Of a stretch of 5,419 nucleotides of DNA, positions 1 through 5,419 are shown one piece after another. The stretch is from Gemmatimonadota bacterium (GTDB lineage: Bacteria; Gemmatimonadota; Gemmatimonadetes; Gemmatimonadales; GWC2-71-9). Each line of letters opens with the position of its first letter. The stretch's first letter is position 1. The notes below the pieces were generated by a model, which did not search any database, had not been told where the DNA came from, and worked only from the letters and a program-made list of their open reading frames with translations. The stretch lies in NCBI GenBank assembly GCA_004357415.1, contig SMVY01000099.1, positions 1-5,419 on the forward strand. The letters are read 5' to 3'. A program made the position numbers and the translations under genes.

Positions 1-1641
1 CAGGAGCAACAGCAGTGTGGTGGCCGCGATCATGCGAACGGCACGGCGCCCGCTGCGAACGAGGGCCTCACTCCGCGTTAGACGGCCAGGCACCAGGATC
101 GACCAGCCCAGCAGGAGCCCCGCGGCGCCAGCCACCCAAATGGCGAACAGTTCTAGTACCCCGTGGCCTACGATGAACTCCATCAGGTAGCCGAACAGAC
201 CCATGTTGGCGAAGTGACCCCCGATCGTCCCCATGGCGACCCCATTGAAGGCCAGGAGGACGAGCGATCCCACTCCCAGAAAGATGCCGCCGGCGAAACA
301 GGCCGCGGCCACCCGTACATTGTTGCTGATGATGTACGTCGCCACATACGGGCGGCTGGATCCCTCCGCCCGGAAGTACTTGCGTCCCTCCTCCACCCGC
401 GCGGCGCCGGCGTCGGCCCGCCGCAACATCTGGTCGGGCAGGACTTCTTCCGCCAGTGCGGGGCGCTCACGCAAGGCGGCGTACCCGCCCACGGCCGGGA
501 TGGCGAATGCCAGGAACGCGATCAGCACATAGGGCCAAGCCTGCACCACGGCCGCGGGACTCTCGCGCATCAGCACCTGCCACAGGCGGCGGGTCGTGTG
601 GTGCTCATCGCGGTACAGCGCGTTGTGCCCGGCGCTCACCAGCCGCTCGAGTCGCTGGATGGTGGCCTGATCCGCTCGGTAGGTCCGGGCGCGGGCGAGG
701 TCGGCCGCGATCTCGCGGTAACGCGCGGCAAAAGCCGGCAGCTCTTCCGCCGCCAGGCTGTTCAGCCCGCGCTTGGCAACCGTGGACGCCAGCGCGTGGA
801 ACTCCGACCATCTCGGTTGCTGCCGGGCTACGAACCGCTCGGCCATGGTTCCCCCGGACCCGCCTCGCACCCCGGGACCGTGTTCTCGCCGACTCGTTTC
901 CTGACGGTACAATTCCGCCAGGAAGGTGAAGTCATCCGGATCCCTGATGGGATACCGGCCTGCCAGCCTGGCCGTCAGCTGCTGCGCCACCCGCTGCCGG
1001 ACCCGGTTGTCCAGGGACGGCAGCCGCTCATGGAAACGACGGAGGAGGTGATACTCGGCCTCCTCCAGTTCGGGTGCCTCGAGCGCCAACTGTTCGGCGT
1101 CTTCCGGAGCGGTAACGACCGGCTTGGCGGCCTCCTGCGGCCGGTCGCGGATGACCACCGTACCCGCGGCCATGTCTCCCAGTCGCTGACCCCTGGGATG
1201 CAGGGCGACCAGCGCGCCGCCGACCAGATAGACCGGTGGGGGGAGCACGTCCGCCAGGCGCAGCACGTTACGAACCACGGCCGCACCCATGGTGATGGGG
1301 TGCCCCGTTTGGCGCACCACTCGAATGCCCAGCAGGCGTTTCCCCGGAGTCTGCCCGTTGCGAAGCCCTTCGAAAAGCACGAAATAGGCTCCGAAGGAAA
1401 GCGACAGCACCAGGACCGTGATGGCAGCCGCCATCGGGCCGGCATTGCCGAACAGGGCCAGGGCCGACGACGCCACCACGACGGCCAGGGCCCAGGTGCC
1501 GAGGATGGCCAGGTCGATCAGCGCTGCCATCGCTCTGGAGCCGAGTCCGGCAAGTTCGAGATCGAGCGTTACATTCTCGGGAGTCTCGACCTCGAGCCGC
1601 CGGGTGAATTGCGGGGGAGCCGGTGGTGATGGAACGTGCAT
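1..1641 (-). CDS. RDD-SpoIIM fusion membrane protein, 3' end outside window (partial)
   Basis: The frame is open from ATG at 1641 to base 1, so at least 547 residues are present and no stop is reached. The RDD domain spans about residues 20-167: R36 and D43 sit in the first helix (GLGSRAMAALIDLAI), followed by a QTPGKRLLGIRVV motif (97-109) and RLGDMAAGTVVI (153-164, second Asp D156). Residues 168-265 are a charged soluble linker ending in a Gly-rich stretch (254-264). A SpoIIM-type domain starts near 266, with an Arg/Glu-rich helical soluble part and then membrane segments near 369-387, 440-475, 485-518 and from 537. It shows the family-like NN (440-441), FNG (465-467) and HGVLELFAIWVAG (493-505) stretches. 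In Bacillus, SpoIIM is part of the engulfment DMP complex; homologues in non-sporulating bacteria have no settled role. RDD proteins are integral membrane proteins of mostly unknown function. The start fits because the residues just after it lead into the usual RDD N-terminus (VETPENVTLDLELAG) and a promoter lies immediately upstream. The fusion is seen directly; its function is unknown. Confidence 0.9.
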   Translation of the reverse strand, partial: MHVPSPPAPPQFTRRLEVETPENVTLDLELAGLGSRAMAALIDLAILGTWALAVVVASSALALFGNAGPMAAAITVLVLSLSFGAYFVLFEGLRNGQTPGKRLLGIRVVRQTGHPITMGAAVVRNVLRLADVLPPPVYLVGGALVALHPRGQRLGDMAAGTVVIRDRPQEAAKPVVTAPEDAEQLALEAPELEEAEYHLLRRFHERLPSLDNRVRQRVAQQLTARLAGRYPIRDPDDFTFLAELYRQETSRREHGPGVRGGSGGTMAERFVARQQPRWSEFHALASTVAKRGLNSLAAEELPAFAARYREIAADLARARTYRADQATIQRLERLVSAGHNALYRDEHHTTRRLWQVLMRESPAAVVQAWPYVLIAFLAFAIPAVGGYAALRERPALAEEVLPDQMLRRADAGAARVEEGRKYFRAEGSSRPYVATYIISNNVRVAAACFAGGIFLGVGSLVLLAFNGVAMGTIGGHFANMGLFGYLMEFIVGHGVLELFAIWVAGAAGLLLGWSILVPGRLTRSEALVRSGRRAVRMIAATTLLLLL

Positions 1642-1648
1642 AGATTCG

Positions 1649-1677
1649 ATTGTAGCCCGCCGGCTGCCGGATACCAA
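1649..1677 (-). promoter_or_regulatory. Sigma70-like promoter of the RDD-SpoIIM gene, probably leaderless
   Basis: Read on the minus strand, TTGGTA (1677-1672, four of six to the -35 consensus) and TACAAT (1654-1649, five of six to the -10 consensus) are separated by exactly 17 bp. Only seven bases (1648-1642) lie between the -10 box and the ATG at 1641, so transcription should begin at or next to the A of the start codon. No Shine-Dalgarno-like purine run precedes this ATG, which agrees with a leaderless message. This is a prediction from spacing and motif match only. Confidence 0.55.
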
Positions 1678-1679
1678 GA

Positions 1680-1689
1680 CGGACGTCCG
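1680..1689. promoter_or_regulatory. 10-bp perfect palindrome, possible operator
   Basis: CGGACGTCCG is a perfect inverted repeat centred between bases 1684 and 1685. It lies in the divergent intergenic region, just upstream of the minus-strand -35 box and 11 bp before the Shine-Dalgarno site of the rightward operon. A regulator binding here could affect both directions. The palindrome does not extend outward (A on both flanks), and a 10-bp palindrome in 70 bp of GC-rich DNA can arise by chance, so the assignment is weak. Confidence 0.2.
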
Positions 1690-1699
1690 ACCCAATCCC

Positions 1700-1705
1700 A
1701 GGAGG
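1700..1705 (+). promoter_or_regulatory. Strong Shine-Dalgarno site
   Basis: AGGAGG lies six bases before the ATG at 1712. It is the best ribosome-binding site in the window and fixes the start of the first rightward gene, even though the frame stays open far upstream into the opposing gene. Confidence 0.85.
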
Positions 1706-1711
1706 CAATCG

Positions 1712-2482
1712 ATGACCCTTGCCGAACTTCGCCCGCTCTCGACGGGAGAGATTCTCGATAACGCATTCGGATTGTACCGGAGGCACTTCGCCCCGCTGGT
1801 GGTGATCGTTCTCGTGGTGAGTGCCGTACCGACGATTCTCGAGTTGTACGTGCAGGCGTCGGGTGGGTTTTTCGTCCGGCCGGTGCTCGGGATGTTGACC
1901 GGCCTGCTCAACATCGTATTGAGCGCCATCGGAACGGCAGCAGCGGTGTTCATCGTGTCGGACAGCTATCTAGGGCGCCCGGTCGATCCGTGGGACGCTC
2001 TGTCGCGGGCGGTGCCGTATATAGCGCGGATTGTGGTGCTGTCGATTCTCACGACACTGGTGGTGGGGTTGGGATTCATCTTCTTCCTGGTTCCCGGCGT
2101 CATCTTTCTCTCGGCGCTGGTGATATCCACCCAGGCGTTGGTGCTGGAGGAGAACCGAAGTCCCATCGAAGCCATGGGCCGTTCGTGGCAACTGACCAAG
2201 GGATTTCGCTGGAAGGTGCTTGCGCTCGTGGTCGTCACCGCGATTATCGTCTTCATCCCGTCCATCGCCCTCGTGAGCGTCGCTTCGTTCCTTGCTACCG
2301 AACCCGCAGTGTTGACCGACCTGTCGATCGGATGGTCCCTCGCATTGGTGCTCGGGGCCGTGGTTCAGCTGCTCCTCTACCCATTGATGTACAGTGTGTT
2401 GACGGTGCTGTACTACGATCTGCGGGTTCGTAAGGAAGGCTTCGACCTCGAGGTGCTGGCCCAGGCCCTGGAGACCGGCTGA
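1712..2482 (+). CDS. Six-helix membrane protein, GPDPase_memb-like family
   Basis: A 256-residue integral membrane protein. The start at 1712 is set by AGGAGG six bases upstream and by the characteristic opening RPLSTGEILDNAFGLYRRHF (7-26), which is how this family normally begins. Hydrophobic segments are near 27-43, 58-83, 104-122, 123-143, 168-194 and 207-231. Other family-like stretches are FLVPGVIFLSALV (125-137), the polar loop VLEENRSPIEAMGRSW (144-159) and the C-terminal YYDLRVRKEGFDLE (234-247). Such proteins resemble the membrane domain attached to some glycerophosphodiester phosphodiesterases, but there is no catalytic domain here, so no enzyme activity should be inferred. It is the first gene of the rightward operon, five bases before the DUF4129 gene and divergent from the RDD-SpoIIM gene. 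Family placement is from motif recognition; function is unknown. Confidence 0.85.
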   Translation: MTLAELRPLSTGEILDNAFGLYRRHFAPLVVIVLVVSAVPTILELYVQASGGFFVRPVLGMLTGLLNIVLSAIGTAAAVFIVSDSYLGRPVDPWDALSRAVPYIARIVVLSILTTLVVGLGFIFFLVPGVIFLSALVISTQALVLEENRSPIEAMGRSWQLTKGFRWKVLALVVVTAIIVFIPSIALVSVASFLATEPAVLTDLSIGWSLALVLGAVVQLLLYPLMYSVLTVLYYDLRVRKEGFDLEVLAQALETG

Positions 2483-2487
2483 CCGCG

Positions 2488-3105
2488 ATGACCCCTCAGG
2501 ACATTGTCCAGGACACGCTCCGCGCCGTTATCGATTCGGTGTTCGCCGACCCGGTCTACGACTGGGTGGAACGGCCCGCCGTCCTGGGATGGCTTGCCGA
2601 TGGCTGGCGTTGGTTGACCACTGCCCTCCAACGGTTTCAGGATGCCAATCCGGGCCTGTTCAGCTGGTTCCAGGTTGTCCTTGTCGGCGTACTGGCGCTC
2701 ATCGTTCTTCACGGTGTCTGGGTCATGGTCCGCGCCACCAGGGCAGCCTCGGATCGCGAGCGCGCCGTCGGCCCGTCACCCTCCGAGGCGCCACGCACCA
2801 CCGTTTGGTACCAGGACCACGCCGATGCGCTGGCCAACCAAGGGCGGTTCGCCGAGGCCTTGCTGGCAGCGTTTCAGGCGCTGATACTCGATTTCGATCG
2901 GCGCGGGATGGTGCACTACCACCCCAGCAAGACGCCTCGGGAGTACACCGGCGAGGCCACCCTGACCTCGGCTGACCGAGAGCGGTTCGGTGCGCTGGTG
3001 GGAATGCTGTACGGCTACGTCTTCGGCCACCAACCCTGTGGCGACCCGGAATACCGTCACTGGCTGGCAACGGCCTCGGAACGGTGGCATGCGACTCCGG
3101 CCTGA
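2488..3105 (+). CDS. DUF4129 domain membrane protein
   Basis: A 205-residue protein. It has an amphipathic N-terminal region with several Trp residues (1-55), a single transmembrane helix at about 61-83 (VVLVGVLALIVLHGVWVMV), a charged spacer (84-103) and a C-terminal DUF4129 domain (about 105-200). Family hallmarks are HADALANQGRFAEALLAAFQALI (111-133), a DRRGMVHYHPSKTPREY core (137-153) and the closing Tyr-containing helix LYGYVFG (174-180). DUF4129 domains usually sit on the soluble side of a single-pass protein next to MoxR, DUF58 and DUF4350 or transglutaminase genes, as here; their activity is unknown. There is no obvious Shine-Dalgarno site (GGAG at 2470-2473 is 14 bases away), so translation is probably coupled to the gene ending five bases upstream. 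Its 3' end overlaps the next gene by 17 bp. Confidence 0.87.
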   Translation: MTPQDIVQDTLRAVIDSVFADPVYDWVERPAVLGWLADGWRWLTTALQRFQDANPGLFSWFQVVLVGVLALIVLHGVWVMVRATRAASDRERAVGPSPSEAPRTTVWYQDHADALANQGRFAEALLAAFQALILDFDRRGMVHYHPSKTPREYTGEATLTSADRERFGALVGMLYGYVFGHQPCGDPEYRHWLATASERWHATPA

Positions 3106-4303
3106 CGTCCTCGCCGCCCTGGCGTTCGTCCTGGTGCTCGGCTTCGGTGCCGTTATCCTGGGTTCTCGTCACGCCAAGACCACCGATCGCGACCGACGAG
3201 CCTCGTCGTTCGTACCCGGTCCCCAGGGCGCTCGTGCGTTGGCCGATGCTCTCGGCCGGCTAGACGTGACCGTCGAACGCTTCCGTCGTCGCACCGCGAT
3301 GCTCGGTGACCTGTTGGAGGGTGAGGCCCCGCTCCTCATGGTGCTCGACCCGGGGATGTCGCTCGATGGCCTGGAGGCCACCCAGCTGGCCCGGTTCGTG
3401 AAACAGGGGGGACACCTTCTCCTGGCCGGCCCGGGCGCCCGGACGGCCACGCGGTGCTTCGGCTACCTGTTACAGGGAGACCGGTTCGTGGGTACCCCTC
3501 GCGAGCTGGCGCCCTTCGGTGGTGGTCCGTGGGTCGCCGGGCCGCGGACGGCGCTGTGGCTCACCGCGTCGGAACGGGAGGGCGTTGTCGATTCGTCCGG
3601 GTTGGCCGATGCGTTGGTGAGCCGGTGCGACGTGGCTACGCCGGATGCGGTCGACACGTTGCTCGTCAATGCCGATGGCGCACCGGTGATGCTGCGGTTG
3701 CATGTGGCAGGGTCGTCGGTGTATCTGGCCTCCGACGCGGTGGTCTTCACCAACCGCAGTTTGCGCGACACCGAGGCAGGACCATACGTGCTGGATTTAT
3801 TGGCCGGCCGGTACCCCCGGGTGGTGTTCGAGGAGTATCACCACGGGTTCGGCAGTGGTGGCTCCATGACTACTGTCGTCCTCGACTGGATGGGGCGGTC
3901 GCCGTGGGGTTGGGCCCTGTGGCAGCTCCTCGCCGTGGCCACCGTGGCATTGGCCATGGCGGCGTTTAGGTTCGGCCCGGCGTTCCCTCCCCGTGGCCGT
4001 AGCCGCCGGTCGCCGCTCGAGCACGTGCATGCCCTGTCGGCGGCACTCGCGGCCGCCAAAGGGCACGACGTGGCGGTGCGACTGATGATCGAAGGTTTGC
4101 GCCGCCGCCTGTCGCCCAGGGGCCAGGCCCTCCGGTCAGACGTGGTCCCCTGGGTCGATCGTCTCGCCGAAAATGTCCGGACACCCGCCTCACGCGAGGC
4201 CGTCCGTACCCTGCAGCAACTCATGCGCGGCCCGGTCCGGACGGACGGAGTGCTCCGGGCCGCCAACGCCGTGGAGGACGTGTGGCAGGATCTGAAACCG
4301 TAA
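3089..4303 (+). CDS. DUF4350 domain membrane protein
   Basis: A 404-residue protein. An N-terminal membrane anchor lies at about 6-25 (DVLAALAFVLVLGFGAVILG). A DUF4350 domain (about 35-220) opens with SSFVPGPQGARALADALGRL (39-58) and includes LLMVLDPG (82-89) and the strand-turn FVKQGGHLLLAGPG (103-116), a fold related to GldG/GATase-like domains. The conserved-looking VFEEYHHGFG (246-255) is followed by a second helix (about 273-295) and a roughly 105-residue cytoplasmic tail rich in Arg and helices. The ATG at 3089 is preferred over an in-frame ATG at 2990 because it begins directly with the membrane anchor; the extra 33 residues do not look like protein sequence. It overlaps the DUF4129 gene by 17 bp, and only a weak GGAA (3078-3081) precedes it. 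DUF4350 proteins recur beside MoxR and DUF58; the molecular role is not established. Confidence 0.88.
   Translation: MRLRPDVLAALAFVLVLGFGAVILGSRHAKTTDRDRRASSFVPGPQGARALADALGRLDVTVERFRRRTAMLGDLLEGEAPLLMVLDPGMSLDGLEATQLARFVKQGGHLLLAGPGARTATRCFGYLLQGDRFVGTPRELAPFGGGPWVAGPRTALWLTASEREGVVDSSGLADALVSRCDVATPDAVDTLLVNADGAPVMLRLHVAGSSVYLASDAVVFTNRSLRDTEAGPYVLDLLAGRYPRVVFEEYHHGFGSGGSMTTVVLDWMGRSPWGWALWQLLAVATVALAMAAFRFGPAFPPRGRSRRSPLEHVHALSAALAAAKGHDVAVRLMIEGLRRRLSPRGQALRSDVVPWVDRLAENVRTPASREAVRTLQQLMRGPVRTDGVLRAANAVEDVWQDLKP
4273..4278 (+). promoter_or_regulatory. Shine-Dalgarno-like site for the MoxR gene
   Basis: GGAGGA lies within the end of the DUF4350 gene, only three bases before the GTG at 4282 but 36 bases before the alternative GTG at 4315. 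The spacing to 4282 is shorter than usual, so the site favours that start without proving it. Confidence 0.4.
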
Positions 4304-5262
4304 CGCGGGAAGACGTGGTACGCCAATCTGAGGTAGCCGGTTCACTGGTGGCCCAGTTGGGGCAGGTGGTGCTGGGTCAGGAGGAGGCCATTAGGATCCT
4401 GGTGTCGGCCGTCATCGCCCGGGGGCACGTGTTGCTCGAGGGCGTTCCCGGCACCGCCAAGACCCTCCTCGTCAGGACGCTGAGCGTGGCGCTGCGGCTG
4501 GCCTTCCGCCGAATCCAGTTTACCCCCGACCTCATGCCGTCGGACATCACCGGCATCAACGTCATGTTCACCGCGGGGTCGTTCACCTTTCGGCCGGGCC
4601 CGCTGTTCGGCGACCTGATTCTGGCCGATGAGATCAACCGCGCGCCGGCCAAGACCCAGGCGGCGCTCCTCGAGGCGATGCAGGAGCGCACCGTCACCGT
4701 GGATGGCGAGTCCCATCCACTGTCGGCCCCGTTCACCGTCTTCGCCACCCAGAACCCGATCGAATTCGAAGGAACCTATCCGCTGCCCGAGGCCGAACTG
4801 GATCGGTTCATCGTCAAGGTCATCCTGGACTATCCCGAGGCCGAGGTGGAGCAGGGGATTCTCCGACGGGTGCTGGACGGCTTCGAGTCTGACGATACCA
4901 GCAGCTACGGCGTCGAACCCGATCTCGACGCCGAAGGCCTGGCCGAACTCAGGCGAGTCAGCCGCGGCATCCGCGTCGACCAGCGCCTGCTGGAGTACAT
5001 GACCACGATCGTGCGGGCCACCCGCACCGCTCCCGCCTTGACGCTGGGGGCCTCACCCCGGGCCACGGTGGCCCTCCTGCGCATGACCCAGGCCGCGGCA
5101 CTGCTCGACGCTCGGGAGTTCGTCATCCCCGATGACGTGAAGGCCGCGGCGACGCCCGTTCTGCGCCACCGGGTCGTGGTCGCGCCGGAACTCGAACTGG
5201 AGGGTGTCTCGGCCGATACCGCCCTCAAGTCCCTGCTGGAGAAGATCGAGGCTCCCGCCTGA
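4282..5262 (+). CDS. MoxR-family AAA+ ATPase
   Basis: A 326-residue cytoplasmic ATPase, the usual size for MoxR. Walker A is GVPGTAKT (54-61, Lys60), Walker B is LILADE (112-117, Asp116-Glu117) followed by INRAPAKTQAALLEAM, and the sensor 1 region is ATQNP (155-159, Asn158). The PLPEAELDRF segment (167-176) carries Arg175, the likely arginine finger. Sensor 2 is GASPRA (256-261, Arg260) in the C-terminal lid. All catalytic positions are present, so it should be an active ATPase. MoxR proteins are chaperone-like remodelers that work with DUF58 or von Willebrand-type partners; the 1-bp overlap with a DUF58 gene supports that pairing. The start chosen is GTG at 4282, which overlaps DUF4350 by 22 bp. 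A GTG at 4315 (residue 12), preceded by GGGA, is an alternative that would remove the overlap. Family is certain, start is not, substrate unknown. Confidence 0.95.
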   Translation: MAGSETVTREDVVRQSEVAGSLVAQLGQVVLGQEEAIRILVSAVIARGHVLLEGVPGTAKTLLVRTLSVALRLAFRRIQFTPDLMPSDITGINVMFTAGSFTFRPGPLFGDLILADEINRAPAKTQAALLEAMQERTVTVDGESHPLSAPFTVFATQNPIEFEGTYPLPEAELDRFIVKVILDYPEAEVEQGILRRVLDGFESDDTSSYGVEPDLDAEGLAELRRVSRGIRVDQRLLEYMTTIVRATRTAPALTLGASPRATVALLRMTQAAALLDAREFVIPDDVKAAATPVLRHRVVVAPELELEGVSADTALKSLLEKIEAPA

Positions 5263-5419
5263 TGCTGTTTCCGTCCCGCCGGTGGTACTTCGGGGCCGCG
5301 GGGTTGGCGGCGCTGGCCATCGTGGGGGTGTGGTGGCCGCCCGGTACCGGGTGGATGATCGCCCTCGACGTGATCTGGGTGCTGCTGCTCGTGGCCGACG
5401 GCCTCCTGGTGGTGGATCC
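5262..5419 (+). CDS. DUF58 family protein, N-terminus only (partial)
   Basis: The ATG at 5262 shares its A with the MoxR stop codon (TGATG), a classic translational-coupling junction. The 52 codons present encode a short basic start (MLFPSRRWYF) and two hydrophobic segments at about 11-24 and 32-51 with a WWPPGTGW turn between them. This two-helix hairpin is the normal N-terminus of DUF58 proteins, which continue into a cytoplasmic domain with a vWA-like region. The diagnostic DUF58 core lies beyond the window edge, so the call rests on the hairpin, the position right after moxR and the coupled junction. DUF58 proteins are the standard membrane partners of MoxR ATPases. The frame is still open at the last base. 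Confidence 0.8.
   Translation, partial: MLFPSRRWYFGAAGLAALAIVGVWWPPGTGWMIALDVIWVLLLVADGLLVVD

Noticed and set aside
163..1629. A long plus-strand open frame (488 codons) across most of the minus-strand gene
   Set aside because: It is codon-for-codon antisense to the RDD-SpoIIM gene. In that register a stop needs TTA, CTA or TCA in the real gene, codons that are rare in GC-rich genomes, so the frame stays open by default. Its product is low-complexity, His/Arg/Gly/Gln-rich and has no recognisable domain, whereas the minus strand gives two clear families.
1418..1711. Upstream extension of the six-helix protein frame to an ATG at 1418
   Set aside because: The extension overlaps the opposing gene, looks like shadow translation, and ignores the strong AGGAGG and family-typical N-terminus at 1712.
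1268..1786. Minus-strand frames overlapping the RDD coding region and the intergenic region
   Set aside because: They are out of frame with the RDD-SpoIIM gene, rich in Arg, Pro and Ser, and show no family motifs.
2990..3088. ATG at 2990 as start of the DUF4350 protein
   Set aside because: The extra residues (Trp/Cys/Thr-rich) are out-of-frame translation of the DUF4129 domain; the start at 3089 begins directly at the membrane anchor.
3838..4326. Minus-strand open frames opposite the DUF4350 and MoxR genes
   Set aside because: Arg/Ser/Pro-rich shadow frames typical of GC-rich DNA, with no motifs and no ribosome-binding sites, opposite genes with clear domains.
5414..5419. GGATCC (BamHI site) as the last six bases
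   Set aside because: It could mark a clone or contig end, but a single site at an arbitrary window boundary is not evidence of that, and the DUF58 frame reads through it normally.

Overview
This is a gene-dense, GC-rich stretch (about two thirds G+C by eye) of a bacterial chromosome. Every gene visible encodes an envelope or membrane protein, or the AAA+ ATPase that goes with them. There are no RNA genes, insertion sequences, CRISPR repeats or long non-coding stretches. The gene set and order (RDD and SpoIIM domains, a GPDPase_memb-like protein, DUF4129, DUF4350, MoxR, DUF58) are reminiscent of soil-type Gram-negative phyla such as Gemmatimonadota. That assignment is a low-confidence impression from family resemblance; nothing in the window is taxonomically decisive.

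Layout. On the minus strand, from base 1641 down past the left edge, lies one uninterrupted reading frame of at least 547 codons. It joins an N-terminal RDD membrane domain to a C-terminal SpoIIM (stage II sporulation protein M-like) domain. A 70-bp divergent intergenic region (1642-1711) carries a good sigma70-type promoter for this gene, placed so that its mRNA would be leaderless. The same region holds a strong Shine-Dalgarno site for the rightward genes. To the right, on the plus strand, five genes follow with essentially no spacing: a six-helix membrane protein (1712-2482), a DUF4129 protein (2488-3105), a DUF4350 protein (3089-4303), a MoxR-family AAA+ ATPase (4282-5262) and the first 52 codons of a DUF58 protein (5262 to the edge). 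Junctions are a 5-bp gap, then overlaps of 17, 22 and 1 bp, which indicates one translationally coupled operon.

How it fits together (family knowledge plus inference). MoxR ATPases are encoded beside DUF58 proteins in many bacteria and are thought to act as chaperone-like remodelers of membrane or metal-loaded complexes. DUF4350 and DUF4129 proteins are recurrent single- or double-pass membrane partners of that pair. The divergent RDD-SpoIIM protein and the GPDPase_memb-like protein supply multi-pass membrane components. The likely theme is an uncharacterised envelope assembly or remodeling module. No substrate can be read from the sequence. The most notable points are the RDD-SpoIIM fusion and its apparently leaderless promoter.
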